Source: Geomicrobium halophilum
GTDB lineage: Bacteria > Bacillota > Bacilli > Bacillales > Marinococcaceae
NCBI RefSeq assembly: GCF_014207655.1
Contig: NZ_JACHHJ010000001.1
Location: 1,178,001-1,242,000, forward strand
DNA length: 64,000 nt
Direction of reading: 5' to 3'
The notes beneath the pieces were generated by a model, which saw nothing but the letters and a program-made list of their open reading frames with translations, ran no database searches and was not told where the DNA came from. This document shows, one piece after another, positions 43,331 through 52,006 of the stretch. Positions within the stretch are counted from its first letter, which is position 1; each line of letters begins with the position of its first letter. A program made the translations under genes and the position numbers.

Positions 43331-43448
43331 ATATTCGTCACGTTAGGAAAAAAGAGCCAGGTCGAGGAGACATAGCTTCGAGCTTCGAGCATCCTGCTGC
43401 ACCACGAAAGCATTCCCTTCTCAAGAAAAGGGGTCCTTTCAACCTCTT
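43331..43448 (+). repeat. Partial copy F of the intergenic element
   Basis: The stretch AAAAAAGAGCC...GGTCGAGGAGACATAGCTTCGAG, then CATCCTGCTGCACCACGAAAGCATTC and the end CAACCTCT, aligns with the 63 kb copy. The left end is decayed, the right interior is deleted, and a 7-base duplication (CTTCGAGCTTCGAG) is visible. It lies between ymxH and the dpaA promoter. Confidence 0.6.
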
Positions 43449-43453
43449 AATGG

Positions 43454-43478
43454 TAAAAAAAAAGACCCTGTGGGGTCC
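43454..43478 (-). terminator. Terminator of mlpA-ymxH
   Basis: GGACCCC/GGGTC-type short stem with loop CACA on the minus strand and nine T residues, starting right after the ymxH stop codon. Confidence 0.85.
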
Positions 43479-43481
43479 TTT

Positions 43482-43718
43482 TTACACCGAGCGGTTGACG
43501 ATAATCATATCCTCACCAATCGTATGAATATGGTGCCAATGGATTTCCAATGTTTCCTCATTTTTTTTAAAAGGGCTCCACCTTGTCGTCGGAAACAAAA
43601 AAGCTTCAATTTCTCCGGTAGATGCATTCACACGAGCATCCAGGCGTCCGGGAACACCTAACCGCTCTCCTTGTTCAAAATCAACAATTTCCTTTGCACT
43701 CATTTCGCTTAACCGCAT
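43482..43718 (-). CDS. ymxH: YlmC/YmxH family sporulation protein (PRC-barrel)
   Basis: 78 residues from the ATG at 43716-43718 behind GGAGGG. PRC-barrel fold, with MRLSEMSAKEIVDFEQGERLG at the start and IHTIGEDMIIVN near the end, as in B. subtilis YmxH. Exact role unknown. It follows mlpA and has its own terminator. Confidence 0.9.
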   Translation of the reverse strand: MRLSEMSAKEIVDFEQGERLGVPGRLDARVNASTGEIEAFLFPTTRWSPFKKNEETLEIHWHHIHTIGEDMIIVNRSV

Positions 43719-43789
43719 GCCTTCCCTCCCCGTGACAAATTGACTCAAGCCATCGGTGCTCTACGATCCTCCTTATGAATATATGCAAA

Positions 43790-45040
43790 TCATAAAGGAT
43801 CAGAACAACCTCTGGGCAGTCGTCCATCCGGACTAATAAGGGAAAGAGCATAGTCATGCTCATAAATATCCCCTGCGATTGACTGAATATCCTCGCTCGT
43901 GACAGCATCAATTCGATCGGTCAGCGCTTCGGGTGAGCGGTGAAACCCAAGACTAAGTTCATTTTTGCCATTTTTACTCATTCTACTCGTCGTACTCTCT
44001 AGTCCAAGTAAAAGGCTGGCTTGCACCTGTGATTTCACATTCTCCATATCATTCTCACTCACCCTTTCATGGGCAAAACGATCAATAATCGACAACATCG
44101 CTTCTAAAACCTCATTGACTTTTTCGGGCGCTGTTCCTGCGTAGATCGAGAGCATCCCACCATCGCGATAGGCAATATGATGGGAAAAAATAGCATACGC
44201 AAGCCCTCGCTCCTCACGAATCTCCTGAAACAAACGGCTACTCATACTCCCCCCTAGTAATTGGTTCAACAAAGCCATAGGAAACAATCGGTCATCATCA
44301 ACAGAAACTCCGTTAAAACCTAGGCAAAGGTGTGCTTGTTCAACACTTTTTGCACGAGCTGCTTTATGGGCGATTAATGCATGAGGCGTTTCTTGTTGGG
44401 AAGGGAATTCGTTTGTTGAAAACTGGGCAAATTGTGATTCCACGAATGATAAAAGCGAGTCATCTATTTTTCCTGCTATTGAAACAACAATATTATCGGG
44501 CCGATAATGTTTACTTATATAATCGTATAAATGATCTCTATTAAATATAGGAACTGTTCGTTCTGTACCAAGAATTGGTAGTCCCAATGGGTGATTACCG
44601 TAAGCAGCATAATCAAGATCATCATGCACAATGTCATCTGCCGTATCCTCAACCATACGGATTTCTTCAAGCACGACATCACGCTCTCTTACAATCTCCT
44701 CTTCATAAAAGGTTGAGTTGAAAAACATGTCACTTAAAATATCGATCGCTTCTCTCGCATGCTTATCAATAACTTTCGCGTAAAAACATGTATATTCTTT
44801 TGCTGTAAAGGCATTAACAGAGCCTCCGATTCGGTCAAACGCCTCTGCAATCTCCATCGCTGAACGCTCTTTTGTTCCTTTAAACAACATATGTTCAAGA
44901 AAATGGGTAATTCCATTCTCCTCACGCTTTTCATCCCGAGAGCCCGTATAGACCCAGATACCAATAGATAACGATCGTACATGTTCCATCGGCTCATAAA
45001 CGACACGCAATCCGTTCTTTAATTTTCTTCGTTGTACCAA
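43790..45040 (-). CDS. mlpA: M16 zinc protease MlpA (YmxG)
   Basis: 416 residues, pitrilysin-type peptidase related to mitochondrial processing peptidase beta. The zinc motif is HFLEHMLFKG with the downstream Glu in EEIRMVED, so the site is complete. The start is TTG (45038-45040), which overlaps the ylxY 3' end by 22 bases; the ribosome site is G-rich (GGGGGA). Substrates are unknown; in B. subtilis it affects aprE expression. Confidence 0.93.
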   Translation of the reverse strand: MVQRRKLKNGLRVVYEPMEHVRSLSIGIWVYTGSRDEKREENGITHFLEHMLFKGTKERSAMEIAEAFDRIGGSVNAFTAKEYTCFYAKVIDKHAREAIDILSDMFFNSTFYEEEIVRERDVVLEEIRMVEDTADDIVHDDLDYAAYGNHPLGLPILGTERTVPIFNRDHLYDYISKHYRPDNIVVSIAGKIDDSLLSFVESQFAQFSTNEFPSQQETPHALIAHKAARAKSVEQAHLCLGFNGVSVDDDRLFPMALLNQLLGGSMSSRLFQEIREERGLAYAIFSHHIAYRDGGMLSIYAGTAPEKVNEVLEAMLSIIDRFAHERVSENDMENVKSQVQASLLLGLESTTSRMSKNGKNELSLGFHRSPEALTDRIDAVTSEDIQSIAGDIYEHDYALSLISPDGRLPRGCSDPL

Positions 45041-46056
45041 AATTTATCCCCCTCCCCTTCGTCTTCATTATCTTCTGTCGTCTGTGAAGGTGCCACGCGG
45101 TTTTCATCCATAGCCGATGAAATGGTCCCTATCTCTAATCCCTGTTCCCGAATTTGTTCGATGATATCACCTATACCTTCAGCTGTCGGTTGAGTAGGGT
45201 GCATCAAGATCATCGCGCCTGGATGAATATTATTTACTACTCGATCCACCATAGCATTCGTATCAGGATTTTTCCAATCAATGGTATCTACAGTCCACAA
45301 CACCGTATACATATCGAGCTCATGGGCGATTTCTACTACCTCTTGGTTGAAGCTCCCAGAAGGAGGTGTAAACCATTCTGGTTGTTCGTTTAACGTTGCA
45401 TCAATAATTTCATTCGTATCCTCCAGCTCACTTCTGATTTCTTCCGGAGAGAGAGCTGCCATGTCCGGATGAGAATAGGCATGGTTCCCGATCTCATGAC
45501 CTTCTTCTTTAATCATACGGGCAAGACGCGGCTGATTGCGCACCCATGACCCATCCAGAAAAAACGTCGCGCGTACCTCTTGTTCATTTAATTCATTCAA
45601 TATATCCGGAAGATGCTCATTTCCCCAGGCAACATTAATGACAAAACCAACCATCGGCTTATTCGGATTTGCTTTATAAAATGGCGTCGGCGGTAAATCT
45701 TCGTACTCTACCTCAGGGGAAACATCTTGAAAAACGAGTAACTCTTCAGCATAATGCCCTTGTTCCTGCATATTTTCATACGATGCACGAACATCAATTA
45801 ACCGGCCATTATATCCAGGAATTCCTTTCCATACATCATCTATAACGGCATCTACAGGAGGTTCATCCAATTCCTCTTGAGCCTTTTCTATTTGCTCGCG
45901 AATATCTTCTCCGCTTTCTTCGGTTTGTAAAATTTCTGCCTCCTCTGTCCATGTATCAACGGTATCATCCGGCATATGCGGAAGCTGCCAGGCAGAAAAA
46001 CCGACAATAATAACGATAAGTCCTATGAATAATTGCAGAAACCTGCTCTTAAACAT
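45019..46056 (-). CDS. ylxY: YlxY polysaccharide-deacetylase-like protein, probably altered active site
   Basis: 345 residues from the ATG at 46054-46056 behind GAGGAG. It has an N-terminal membrane anchor or signal (FLQLFIGLIVIIVGFSAW), an acidic spacer, then a NodB/polysaccharide-deacetylase domain (about 140-325). The zinc-binding NHAYSHPD is kept. However the first motif, usually TFDDG, reads INVAWGNE, and the third motif reads WFTPPSGSFN without the usual Arg. Catalytic activity is therefore doubtful. A mainly acidic tail follows. It stands between pnp and mlpA, as in B. subtilis. Confidence 0.9.
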   Translation of the reverse strand: MFKSRFLQLFIGLIVIIVGFSAWQLPHMPDDTVDTWTEEAEILQTEESGEDIREQIEKAQEELDEPPVDAVIDDVWKGIPGYNGRLIDVRASYENMQEQGHYAEELLVFQDVSPEVEYEDLPPTPFYKANPNKPMVGFVINVAWGNEHLPDILNELNEQEVRATFFLDGSWVRNQPRLARMIKEEGHEIGNHAYSHPDMAALSPEEIRSELEDTNEIIDATLNEQPEWFTPPSGSFNQEVVEIAHELDMYTVLWTVDTIDWKNPDTNAMVDRVVNNIHPGAMILMHPTQPTAEGIGDIIEQIREQGLEIGTISSAMDENRVAPSQTTEDNEDEGEGDKFWYNEEN

Positions 46057-46164
46057 CAATCTCCTCACCCCCTCGTCCATGTTTATGCAAAACTCGGAAC
46101 GTAAGAACCAGTAATCTAACTTGAAAATGGGGGAGAGATATGATTCTATTTAAAAATGTTATCA

Positions 46165-46444
46165 GTACGTGTTCACAAAGGAGGGCAAAAAGAGCCGAGA
46201 AGTTTTAGAAAATGTTCGCTTATCGCCAAAATGGCGAGTCTAGATTTTCATATGCTCTGGAGTGCAAGGAAGCGCACCTCGAGGACCCTGCTTGCACCAC
46301 GAAAGCATTCACTTCTCACGAAGGAAAAGGGAGTTTCTTTCCGAGGAGCGGAGCACCGGCTGGCTTCTTCGTAAGCGTTACCTCGCACGAAGAAAAAGTG
46401 ATTTTCTTTATGGGGAGTTTTCCCGGACTTTTTGAACACCCTCT
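46165..46444 (+). mobile_element. Intergenic element, copy B (280 bp)
   Basis: Starts GTACGTGTTCACAAAGGAGGG and ends TTTCCCGGACTTTTTGAACA plus CCCTCT. It is flanked by a perfect 4-base target duplication ATCA (46161-46164 and 46445-46448). It shares the hairpin TCGCCAAAATGGCGA with copy A and has two internal units of about 60 bases, each ending in AAA-rich then TTTCTTT (first CCTGCTTGCACCACGAAAGC, second CCGGCTGGCTTCTTCGTAAGC). No convincing ORF. It lies between the pnp terminator and ylxY, antisense to both. Confidence 0.85.
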
Positions 46445-46463
46445 ATCAAAAAGCAACCTAAGT

Positions 46464-46490
46464 AAAAAAACTTGGTAGGCTACCAAGTTT
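46464..46490 (-). terminator. Terminator of pnp
   Basis: AACTTGGTAG pairs with CTACCAAGTT on the minus strand with a one-base turn region and seven T residues, just after the pnp stop. Confidence 0.9.
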
Positions 46491-46498
46491 CCTGGAAG

Positions 46499-48580
46499 TT
46501 ATGCATCGTCGCTTAATAGGACTTTTCGTGATAGGTTCACACGCCCCTGATTGTCAATCTCAGTAACTTTAACTTTAATGACATCCCCAATTTTAACGAC
46601 GTCTTCGACTTTATTTACTCGTTCTTTCGCTAATTGAGATATATGAACGAGACCATCTTTGCCTTTAAACAATTCGACAAAAGCACCGAACTTCTCTATT
46701 CGTTTCACTGTCCCGTCATAAATTTGTCCAACTTCAACTTCACGAACGATATCTTCGATCGTTTTCTTCGCTTTTTCGTTCGCATTTGCATCCGTTGACG
46801 AAATATACACGGTACCATCTTGTTCAATGTCAATTTTCACACCTGTATCTTCGATGATCTGGTTAATCATCTTTCCACTTGGTCCTATGACATCCCGAAT
46901 CTTGTCCGGTTTAATGTGCAATGTTTGAATTTTCGGTGCGTACTCAGACAGTTCCGGGCGTGAACTACTCATAACATCGAGCATGCTTTTTAACACGTGC
47001 ATCCGTGCTGTACGCGCCTGATCTAGGGCTTCTTCGAGAATTTTCCGAGTGATGCCCTGAATCTTGATGTCCATTTGCAGAGCCGTCACACCTTCTGACG
47101 TTCCGGCTACTTTGAAATCCATATCTCCAAGTGCATCTTCCATTCCTTGAATATCCGTTAGCACACTCACGTCTTCGCCCTCTTTGACAAGGCCCATAGC
47201 AATCCCTGCAACCGGAGCTTTAATTGGTACCCCTGCATCCATCATTGCTAGTGTACTTGCACAAATACTTGCCTGGGATGTGGAACCATTGGATTCCAAG
47301 ACTTCAGAAACGAGGCGGATTGTATACGGGAACTTGTCCTCATCAGGAATAACTCTTTCCAAGGCTCGTTCACCAAGTGCACCATGTCCAATTTCACGAC
47401 GTCCAGGCGCACGCATCGGCCCTGTTTCTCCAACGCTAAATGGTGGAAAATTGTAATGATGCATGAAGCGTTTTGATGACTCTTCACCTAAGCCATCGAT
47501 GATCTGAACGTCACCAAGTGCGCCAAGCGTACAGACACTAAGTGCTTGCGTCTGTCCACGCGTAAATAATCCTGAACCATGTGTACGCGGCAGCAATTGA
47601 ACTTCAGAACCTAGTGTTCGAATATCGTCGGGACCACGACCGTCCGGGCGAATTTTCTCTTTAGTAATCAAGCGACGAAACTCTTCCTTGACGAGGCCAT
47701 TTAAAACCTCTTTAACGTCCTCATGCAATTCTTCGTCGAAATTCGCTGTAACGTCTTCCTCAACCTCTTTAATGGCTGCATCGCGATCTTGCTTTTCTTT
47801 TACAAGCACAGCTTCTTTTAGCTGTCCTTCTGCCAGATCACGAACTTTTGACGTTAAATCTTTATCTGTTTGCTGTAATTGAACTTCCATTTTCTCTTTG
47901 CCGCATTGAGCAACTATTTCCTCTTGAAAAATGACGATTTTCTTGATTTCTTCATGAGCAAATAATATTGCTTCAAGCATTTTTTCTTCCGGCACTTCAT
48001 TGGCACCAGCTTCGACCATGTTAATCGCATCTTTTGTACCCGCAACCGTTAAATCCATTTCGCTAGCCTCTGCTTCTTCGCTCGTTGGATTAACGATGAA
48101 TTCACCATCCACTAAACCAACATGGACGCCAGCAATGGGGCCTCCAAAAGGAATATCAGAAATCGAGAGCGCAAGAGAGGAACCGATCATTGCAGCAATT
48201 TCTGTTGACGCATCCTGATCCACACTCATGACTGTACTCACAACTTGAACATCGTTTCGGAAGCCATCTGGAAACAATGGCCGAATCGGACGGTCAATTA
48301 ATCGGCTCGTAAGAGTCGCCGCCTCTGAAGGACGCCCTTCCCGTTTTATAAACCCGCCTGGGATTTTTCCTGCAGCATATAGCCGCTCTTCGTAATTCAC
48401 CGTTAAAGGAAAGAACGGTAAATCCTTAGGTTCTTTTGAACCAGTAGCGGTTGTCAATACGACACTGTCACCATAGCGAACGAGTACGGCTCCGTTTGCC
48501 TGTTTGGCCAGCTTGCCGACTTCAAATGACATCGTCCGACCACCGACATCAAATGAAAATGTCTTCTGTTCTCCTTCCAT
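46499..48580 (-). CDS. pnp: Polyribonucleotide nucleotidyltransferase (PNPase)
   Basis: 3'-5' phosphorolytic exoribonuclease, main RNA-decay enzyme of bacilli. 693 residues from the ATG at 48578-48580 behind AAAGGAGG. Two RNase PH domains: the first contains [28 protein letters not shown], the second [19 protein letters not shown]-type catalytic sequence and [12 protein letters not shown] ([22 protein letters not shown], near 555) and S1 ([20 protein letters not shown], near 620) RNA-binding domains follow. It is downstream of rpsO. Confidence 0.98.
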   Translation of the reverse strand: MEGEQKTFSFDVGGRTMSFEVGKLAKQANGAVLVRYGDSVVLTTATGSKEPKDLPFFPLTVNYEERLYAAGKIPGGFIKREGRPSEAATLTSRLIDRPIRPLFPDGFRNDVQVVSTVMSVDQDASTEIAAMIGSSLALSISDIPFGGPIAGVHVGLVDGEFIVNPTSEEAEASEMDLTVAGTKDAINMVEAGANEVPEEKMLEAILFAHEEIKKIVIFQEEIVAQCGKEKMEVQLQQTDKDLTSKVRDLAEGQLKEAVLVKEKQDRDAAIKEVEEDVTANFDEELHEDVKEVLNGLVKEEFRRLITKEKIRPDGRGPDDIRTLGSEVQLLPRTHGSGLFTRGQTQALSVCTLGALGDVQIIDGLGEESSKRFMHHYNFPPFSVGETGPMRAPGRREIGHGALGERALERVIPDEDKFPYTIRLVSEVLESNGSTSQASICASTLAMMDAGVPIKAPVAGIAMGLVKEGEDVSVLTDIQGMEDALGDMDFKVAGTSEGVTALQMDIKIQGITRKILEEALDQARTARMHVLKSMLDVMSSSRPELSEYAPKIQTLHIKPDKIRDVIGPSGKMINQIIEDTGVKIDIEQDGTVYISSTDANANEKAKKTIEDIVREVEVGQIYDGTVKRIEKFGAFVELFKGKDGLVHISQLAKERVNKVEDVVKIGDVIKVKVTEIDNQGRVNLSRKVLLSDDA

Positions 48581-48614
48581 ATAAAGACCTCCTTTGGTCA
48601 TATGCACCTATGTT

Positions 48615-48698
48615 AGAGGTTGTTCATTTATAAATGAAATCACGAGAAGATTATAAACAATGGTTTCGTACATTCCCGCTTTCGTTTTGAACACTCGA
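48615..48698 (-). repeat. Possible short remnant I of the intergenic element
   Basis: Between pnp and rpsO, AGAGGTTGTTCA at one side and TTTTGAACACTC at the other match the two family ends, only 84 bases apart. The interior is unrelated or lost and no target duplication is left. The rest of this 272-base gap holds the rpsO terminator. Confidence 0.35.
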
Positions 48699-48718
48699 AC
48701 TGTAAATATTTAGGTGTG

Positions 48719-48746
48719 AAAAAAAGCGGGAATGGCCTCCCGCTTT
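48719..48746 (-). terminator. Terminator of rpsO
   Basis: AGCGGGAGG pairs with CCCGCT (with a small bulge) on the minus strand, followed by seven T residues. It lies about 105 bases after the rpsO stop. Confidence 0.85.
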
Positions 48747-48852
48747 CTCTTTCTTATCCCGGTGATAATATCCGTTACTGTTCACGGATAATAGCACCCT
48801 AATTCGTACAACGATCCGTTAGAAGTAAATCTCCTATGACGAAAGTTGCACC

Positions 48853-49122
48853 TTATCGACGTAATCCAAGCTTGCGGATAATGTCGCGGTACCTTGTAAT
48901 GTCCTTCTTACGCAAATACGTGAGCAAGTTACGGCGCTTCCCGACCATTTTAAGCAACCCACGTCGAGAATGATGATCCTTCTTGTGCGTGCGCAAGTGC
49001 TCGTTTACCTCGTTGATTTGCTCCGTAAGGATAGCGATTTGAACTTCTGGAGATCCAGTGTCTGCATCGTGCGTTTTGTACGTATCGACAATCTCCTGCT
49101 TACGTTCTAGACTTAAAGCCAT
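48853..49122 (-). CDS. rpsO: 30S ribosomal protein S15
   Basis: 89 residues, the standard length. Primary 16S rRNA binder of the platform. The ATG at 49120-49122 ([16 protein letters not shown]) follows AAGGAGG. Conserved [35 protein letters not shown] and the C-terminal LIRKLGLRR-type end ([10 protein letters not shown]) are seen. It lies between ribF and pnp. Confidence 0.98.
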   Translation of the reverse strand: MALSLERKQEIVDTYKTHDADTGSPEVQIAILTEQINEVNEHLRTHKKDHHSRRGLLKMVGKRRNLLTYLRKKDITRYRDIIRKLGLRR

Positions 49123-49265
49123 CCTTTCCACCTCCTTTATTAATTTCACCACTTCCCTAGCTTACCGCCGGTGGTACGCGTAAGCCAAGCAAATGGTTGT
49201 GCAGTCAGGTAAGACAGACTACAACGAATAGAATACCTGTTTTTCCAATACAATGCAAGGGGTAA

Positions 49266-50219
49266 TCAGCTTTCATAGTCAAAATAACGAATGGCAAAAT
49301 TTTTATCTGTTTCAATTTGTGCTTTGAGCACATCGATAGAAGCAAATTTTTCCTCTGGACGGATCATTTTTAACCATTGCAACTCGACTTTTTTTCCATA
49401 CAGATCCCCATCAAAGGAGAGCAAATGCGCTTCAATATTAGGATCCGCTTGCTGCTCATATATGGTAGGGCGATATCCAAAATTACAAACCGCTGGATAA
49501 AAAGCTTCATCAATCTTTACATAAACACAATAAACACCGGCAGGCGGTAGTACATAGTTTTCTTTCAACTCAATATTAGCAGTTGGAAAACCGATTTCGC
49601 GGCCGCGTCTATCGCCTTCAACGATTTCTCCCTGTACAGCGTGCGGCCTTTTTAATAGTGTTTTTGCCTTTTCCAGCTCCCCTACCTCAATACATTGTCG
49701 TATACGTGTGGAACTTACCTTTTCTCCCTCATGCTTCCACTTCGTTACGGTTGTGCAGTCAAACTTTCCGCGGGAATGCAGGGGCAGCGTCTCCATGTTC
49801 CCTTTTCCGTACTGACCATATGAGAAGTCAAAACCAGCGACCGCATGCACCACATGGAGAGGAATCAAATAAGCATCGACAAATTGCTGGGGGGGAAGCG
49901 AAGCAAGCTCTTGATTAAATGAGATCACATACAGCCTGTCTACCCCTAATGATTGAATGCGTTTTTGTTTTTCCAGTAAAGGTGTCAGTTCCGGATATTT
50001 TTTGCCTTTATGATCTTTAGAAAGAATCGTTCGGGGATGAGGATTAAAGGTAAGAACCGCAGTTTCAACGTTTCTTTTCCCCGCTTCCTTCTTCGCTTCT
50101 TCGATCACTTTTTGATGACCTTCGTGAACCCCATCGAAATATCCAAGTGCCATCACTACAGGGGGACGAGTATCACGTTCAACAGCTGCTAAACCCGTTG
50201 TTAGATATTCGATTTGCAT
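49266..50219 (-). CDS. ribF: Bifunctional riboflavin kinase / FAD synthetase
   Basis: Makes FMN and then FAD. 317 residues; called ribC in B. subtilis. The N-terminal FAD synthetase domain has ALGYFDGVHEGHQKVI (HxGH-like nucleotidyltransferase motif) and STRIRQCIEVGE. The C-terminal flavokinase domain has GREIGFPTANI and PAVCNFGYRPTI. The ATG at 50217-50219 follows AGGAGGG. It is the last gene of the nusA-infB-truB series, 26 bases after truB. Confidence 0.97.
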   Translation of the reverse strand: MQIEYLTTGLAAVERDTRPPVVMALGYFDGVHEGHQKVIEEAKKEAGKRNVETAVLTFNPHPRTILSKDHKGKKYPELTPLLEKQKRIQSLGVDRLYVISFNQELASLPPQQFVDAYLIPLHVVHAVAGFDFSYGQYGKGNMETLPLHSRGKFDCTTVTKWKHEGEKVSSTRIRQCIEVGELEKAKTLLKRPHAVQGEIVEGDRRGREIGFPTANIELKENYVLPPAGVYCVYVKIDEAFYPAVCNFGYRPTIYEQQADPNIEAHLLSFDGDLYGKKVELQWLKMIRPEEKFASIDVLKAQIETDKNFAIRYFDYES

Positions 50220-50245
50220 AGTTTTCCCTCCTGCCCTGTTCCATT

Positions 50246-51172
50246 CTAGGTTTCATTGTTTGCAGGGACGGCAAGCATCACATCCGGTTTAATCATCCCA
50301 TGCTTTCGCGGATGAGGTACATAGATCGCGATTGGTTGTTGATTATGGGTGAAGACAAGCCGATTCGCCTCCGGGTACTCACGCGCACGTAATACAGCTC
50401 CGTTCGTGATTTTTGTGGCCTGTCTCTCGTTGACTTCATAATGCTGGAAATGACGGAGTACATGGTCAACAGAAAGCAATGATTCAAAAGCGCGCTCTTC
50501 ACTTGCAAGGCGGTCCATCTCTTCGACGCTATAACATTGGTTAAGTTCAACGCCAGCACTTCTCGTCCTCAAAAGTGTAAAAAGATGGGCGGGGTATCCT
50601 AATTTATTTCCTGTTTCCACCGCAAGTGTTCTCACATACGTTCCTTTGGAACAAGCAACCGAAAACGGAATCATCAGGTGCTGCTCATCTTCAGACCAAA
50701 AAGGGGCTCCTGTGCGGTGCAGGGAATAGATCGATACACAACGTGACGGTCGTTCAACACTTTCTCCTAGACGAGCATACTCATAAAGCCTTTTGCCATT
50801 GACTTTAACCGCCGAATACATGGGCGGTACTTGTTTCAATTCACCAGTCAACGCTTGCAATGCTTCATCGATATTCGCTTCAGCGATCTGTGTTTGCACA
50901 CGCTTACGGTCGACAACCTCCCCGCTTGCATCTTCAGTTGTTGTTGCACTTCCGAGTGCAATCGTGCCTTCATATGCTTTTGACTCATCCATTAAAATCG
51001 GCACTAATTTTGTCGCCCTTCCAACACACAGGGGGAGAACACCTGTAACCTCCGGGTCAAGTGTCCCCGTATGTCCGACTTCGCTCGTCTTTAACCAGCG
51101 GCGGGCCATAAGTACACAATCGTGCGATGTTACGCCCGCTGGTTTATTTAACGGCAGAATTCCGCCATCCAT
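50246..51172 (-). CDS. truB: tRNA pseudouridine-55 synthase
   Basis: Makes pseudouridine 55 in the T loop of tRNAs. 308 residues. N-terminal GILPLNKPAGVTSHD; catalytic Asp in GHTGTLDPEVTGVLP; KGTYVRTLAVETG further on; a PUA-like C-terminal domain. The ATG at 51170-51172 follows AAAGGGTAG closely. An intergenic element (copy C) lies between it and rbfA, so truB-ribF may depend on read-through across the element. Confidence 0.97.
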   Translation of the reverse strand: MDGGILPLNKPAGVTSHDCVLMARRWLKTSEVGHTGTLDPEVTGVLPLCVGRATKLVPILMDESKAYEGTIALGSATTTEDASGEVVDRKRVQTQIAEANIDEALQALTGELKQVPPMYSAVKVNGKRLYEYARLGESVERPSRCVSIYSLHRTGAPFWSEDEQHLMIPFSVACSKGTYVRTLAVETGNKLGYPAHLFTLLRTRSAGVELNQCYSVEEMDRLASEERAFESLLSVDHVLRHFQHYEVNERQATKITNGAVLRAREYPEANRLVFTHNQQPIAIYVPHPRKHGMIKPDVMLAVPANNET

Positions 51173-51208
51173 CTACCCTTTCCTCCTGACCAATCAAGTA
51201 TCTTTTAA

Positions 51209-51363
51209 GTGCGTGTTCAAAAAGGAGGACAAAAAGAGCCGAGTAGTTCGATAAGACGCAGCTGCGAGCACCGGAGCGTATGGTTTTAATACGTGAGGCG
51301 CGCAGAAGCAAGTCGACGAAGAAATACGACCGCTATTTTTCCCGGACTTTTTGAACATCCTCT
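51209..51363 (+). mobile_element. Intergenic element, copy C (155 bp, shortest)
   Basis: Starts GTGCGTGTTCAAAAAGGAGG and ends TTTCCCGGACTTTTTGAACA plus TCCTCT. It has a perfect 4-base target duplication TTAA (51205-51208 and 51364-51367). The right-hand copy contains the rbfA TAA stop codon, so the insertion is exactly at the end of rbfA. It lacks the ~60-base internal units found in A, B and D; the middle has a GCGTAT...ATACG hairpin. It interrupts the infB operon between rbfA and truB. Confidence 0.88.
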
Positions 51364-51711
51364 TTAATCATCCTTATGAAGATCTTTAAGCAACCGCTCG
51401 ATACGATTCCCATAATCGATGGACTCATCAAATTCAAATTCAATATTCGGCGTTTTACGAACTTGAATTCGTTTGCCAATTTCTGAGCGGATAAACCCTT
51501 TGGCTTTGCGAAGGGCTTTTATAGTGTCCTCTTGTTCCTCAGGCTCTCCAAGCACTGTCACATAAACCGTCGCCTCCTGAAGGTCTCCGGTTACATCGAC
51601 TCCGGTTACAGTGACAAATTCCACACGGGGGTCTTTGACTTCCCGCATAAAGATGTCACTTAGTTCTTTTTTCATTTGCTCCCCGATTCGTTGTGCTCGC
51701 ATTTGACTCAT
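51364..51711 (-). CDS. rbfA: 30S ribosome-binding factor A
   Basis: Late 30S assembly factor that binds the 5' helix of 16S rRNA. 115 residues, KH-like fold, starting [20 protein letters not shown] with the conserved [20 protein letters not shown] and [13 protein letters not shown]. The ATG follows AAGGAG. The TAA stop is formed by the TTAA target duplicate of the neighbouring element. It starts 20 bases after ylxP ends. Confidence 0.97.
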   Translation of the reverse strand: MSQMRAQRIGEQMKKELSDIFMREVKDPRVEFVTVTGVDVTGDLQEATVYVTVLGEPEEQEDTIKALRKAKGFIRSEIGKRIQVRKTPNIEFEFDESIDYGNRIERLLKDLHKDD

Positions 51712-51730
51712 CGTTTACACTCCTTCATTG

Positions 51731-52006
51731 CTACAGCCATTCATATTGAATCGAATGGCACTCAATTCCATCGCTATGATCAATGATCTTAAGAACATGA
51801 TCGAGTTCTTTCTCAATGACTTGACGACTGCTATTGATGCAAGCAAAAGAAAGGGCTGTTTTTTGCCATGCATCTTGATCATCCATTTCCGATATAGAAA
51901 CATTCAAGCGGCGCACACGGGTAAGTAAACTTTTCAGAACCGCACGTTTATCCTTCAACGAATAGCTTGCCGGTAAAAAGCATTGACAGTGAACGGCCCC
52001 AATCAT
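51731..52006 (-). CDS. ylxP: YlxP family protein (DUF503)
   Basis: 91 residues, ferredoxin-like DUF503 fold ([47 protein letters not shown]). Conserved in the infB operon of Firmicutes; function not established, a link to ribosome assembly is suspected. Its ATG overlaps the infB stop codon (ATGA). Confidence 0.93.
   Translation of the reverse strand: MIGAVHCQCFLPASYSLKDKRAVLKSLLTRVRRLNVSISEMDDQDAWQKTALSFACINSSRQVIEKELDHVLKIIDHSDGIECHSIQYEWL

Noticed and set aside
46212-46478. 88-codon ORF through element copy B, with peptide similarity (PACTTKAFTSH) to an ORF in copy D
   Set aside because: The similarity follows the DNA repeat; frames shift or stop in copies A, C and E and there is no ribosome site, so it is not conserved coding.
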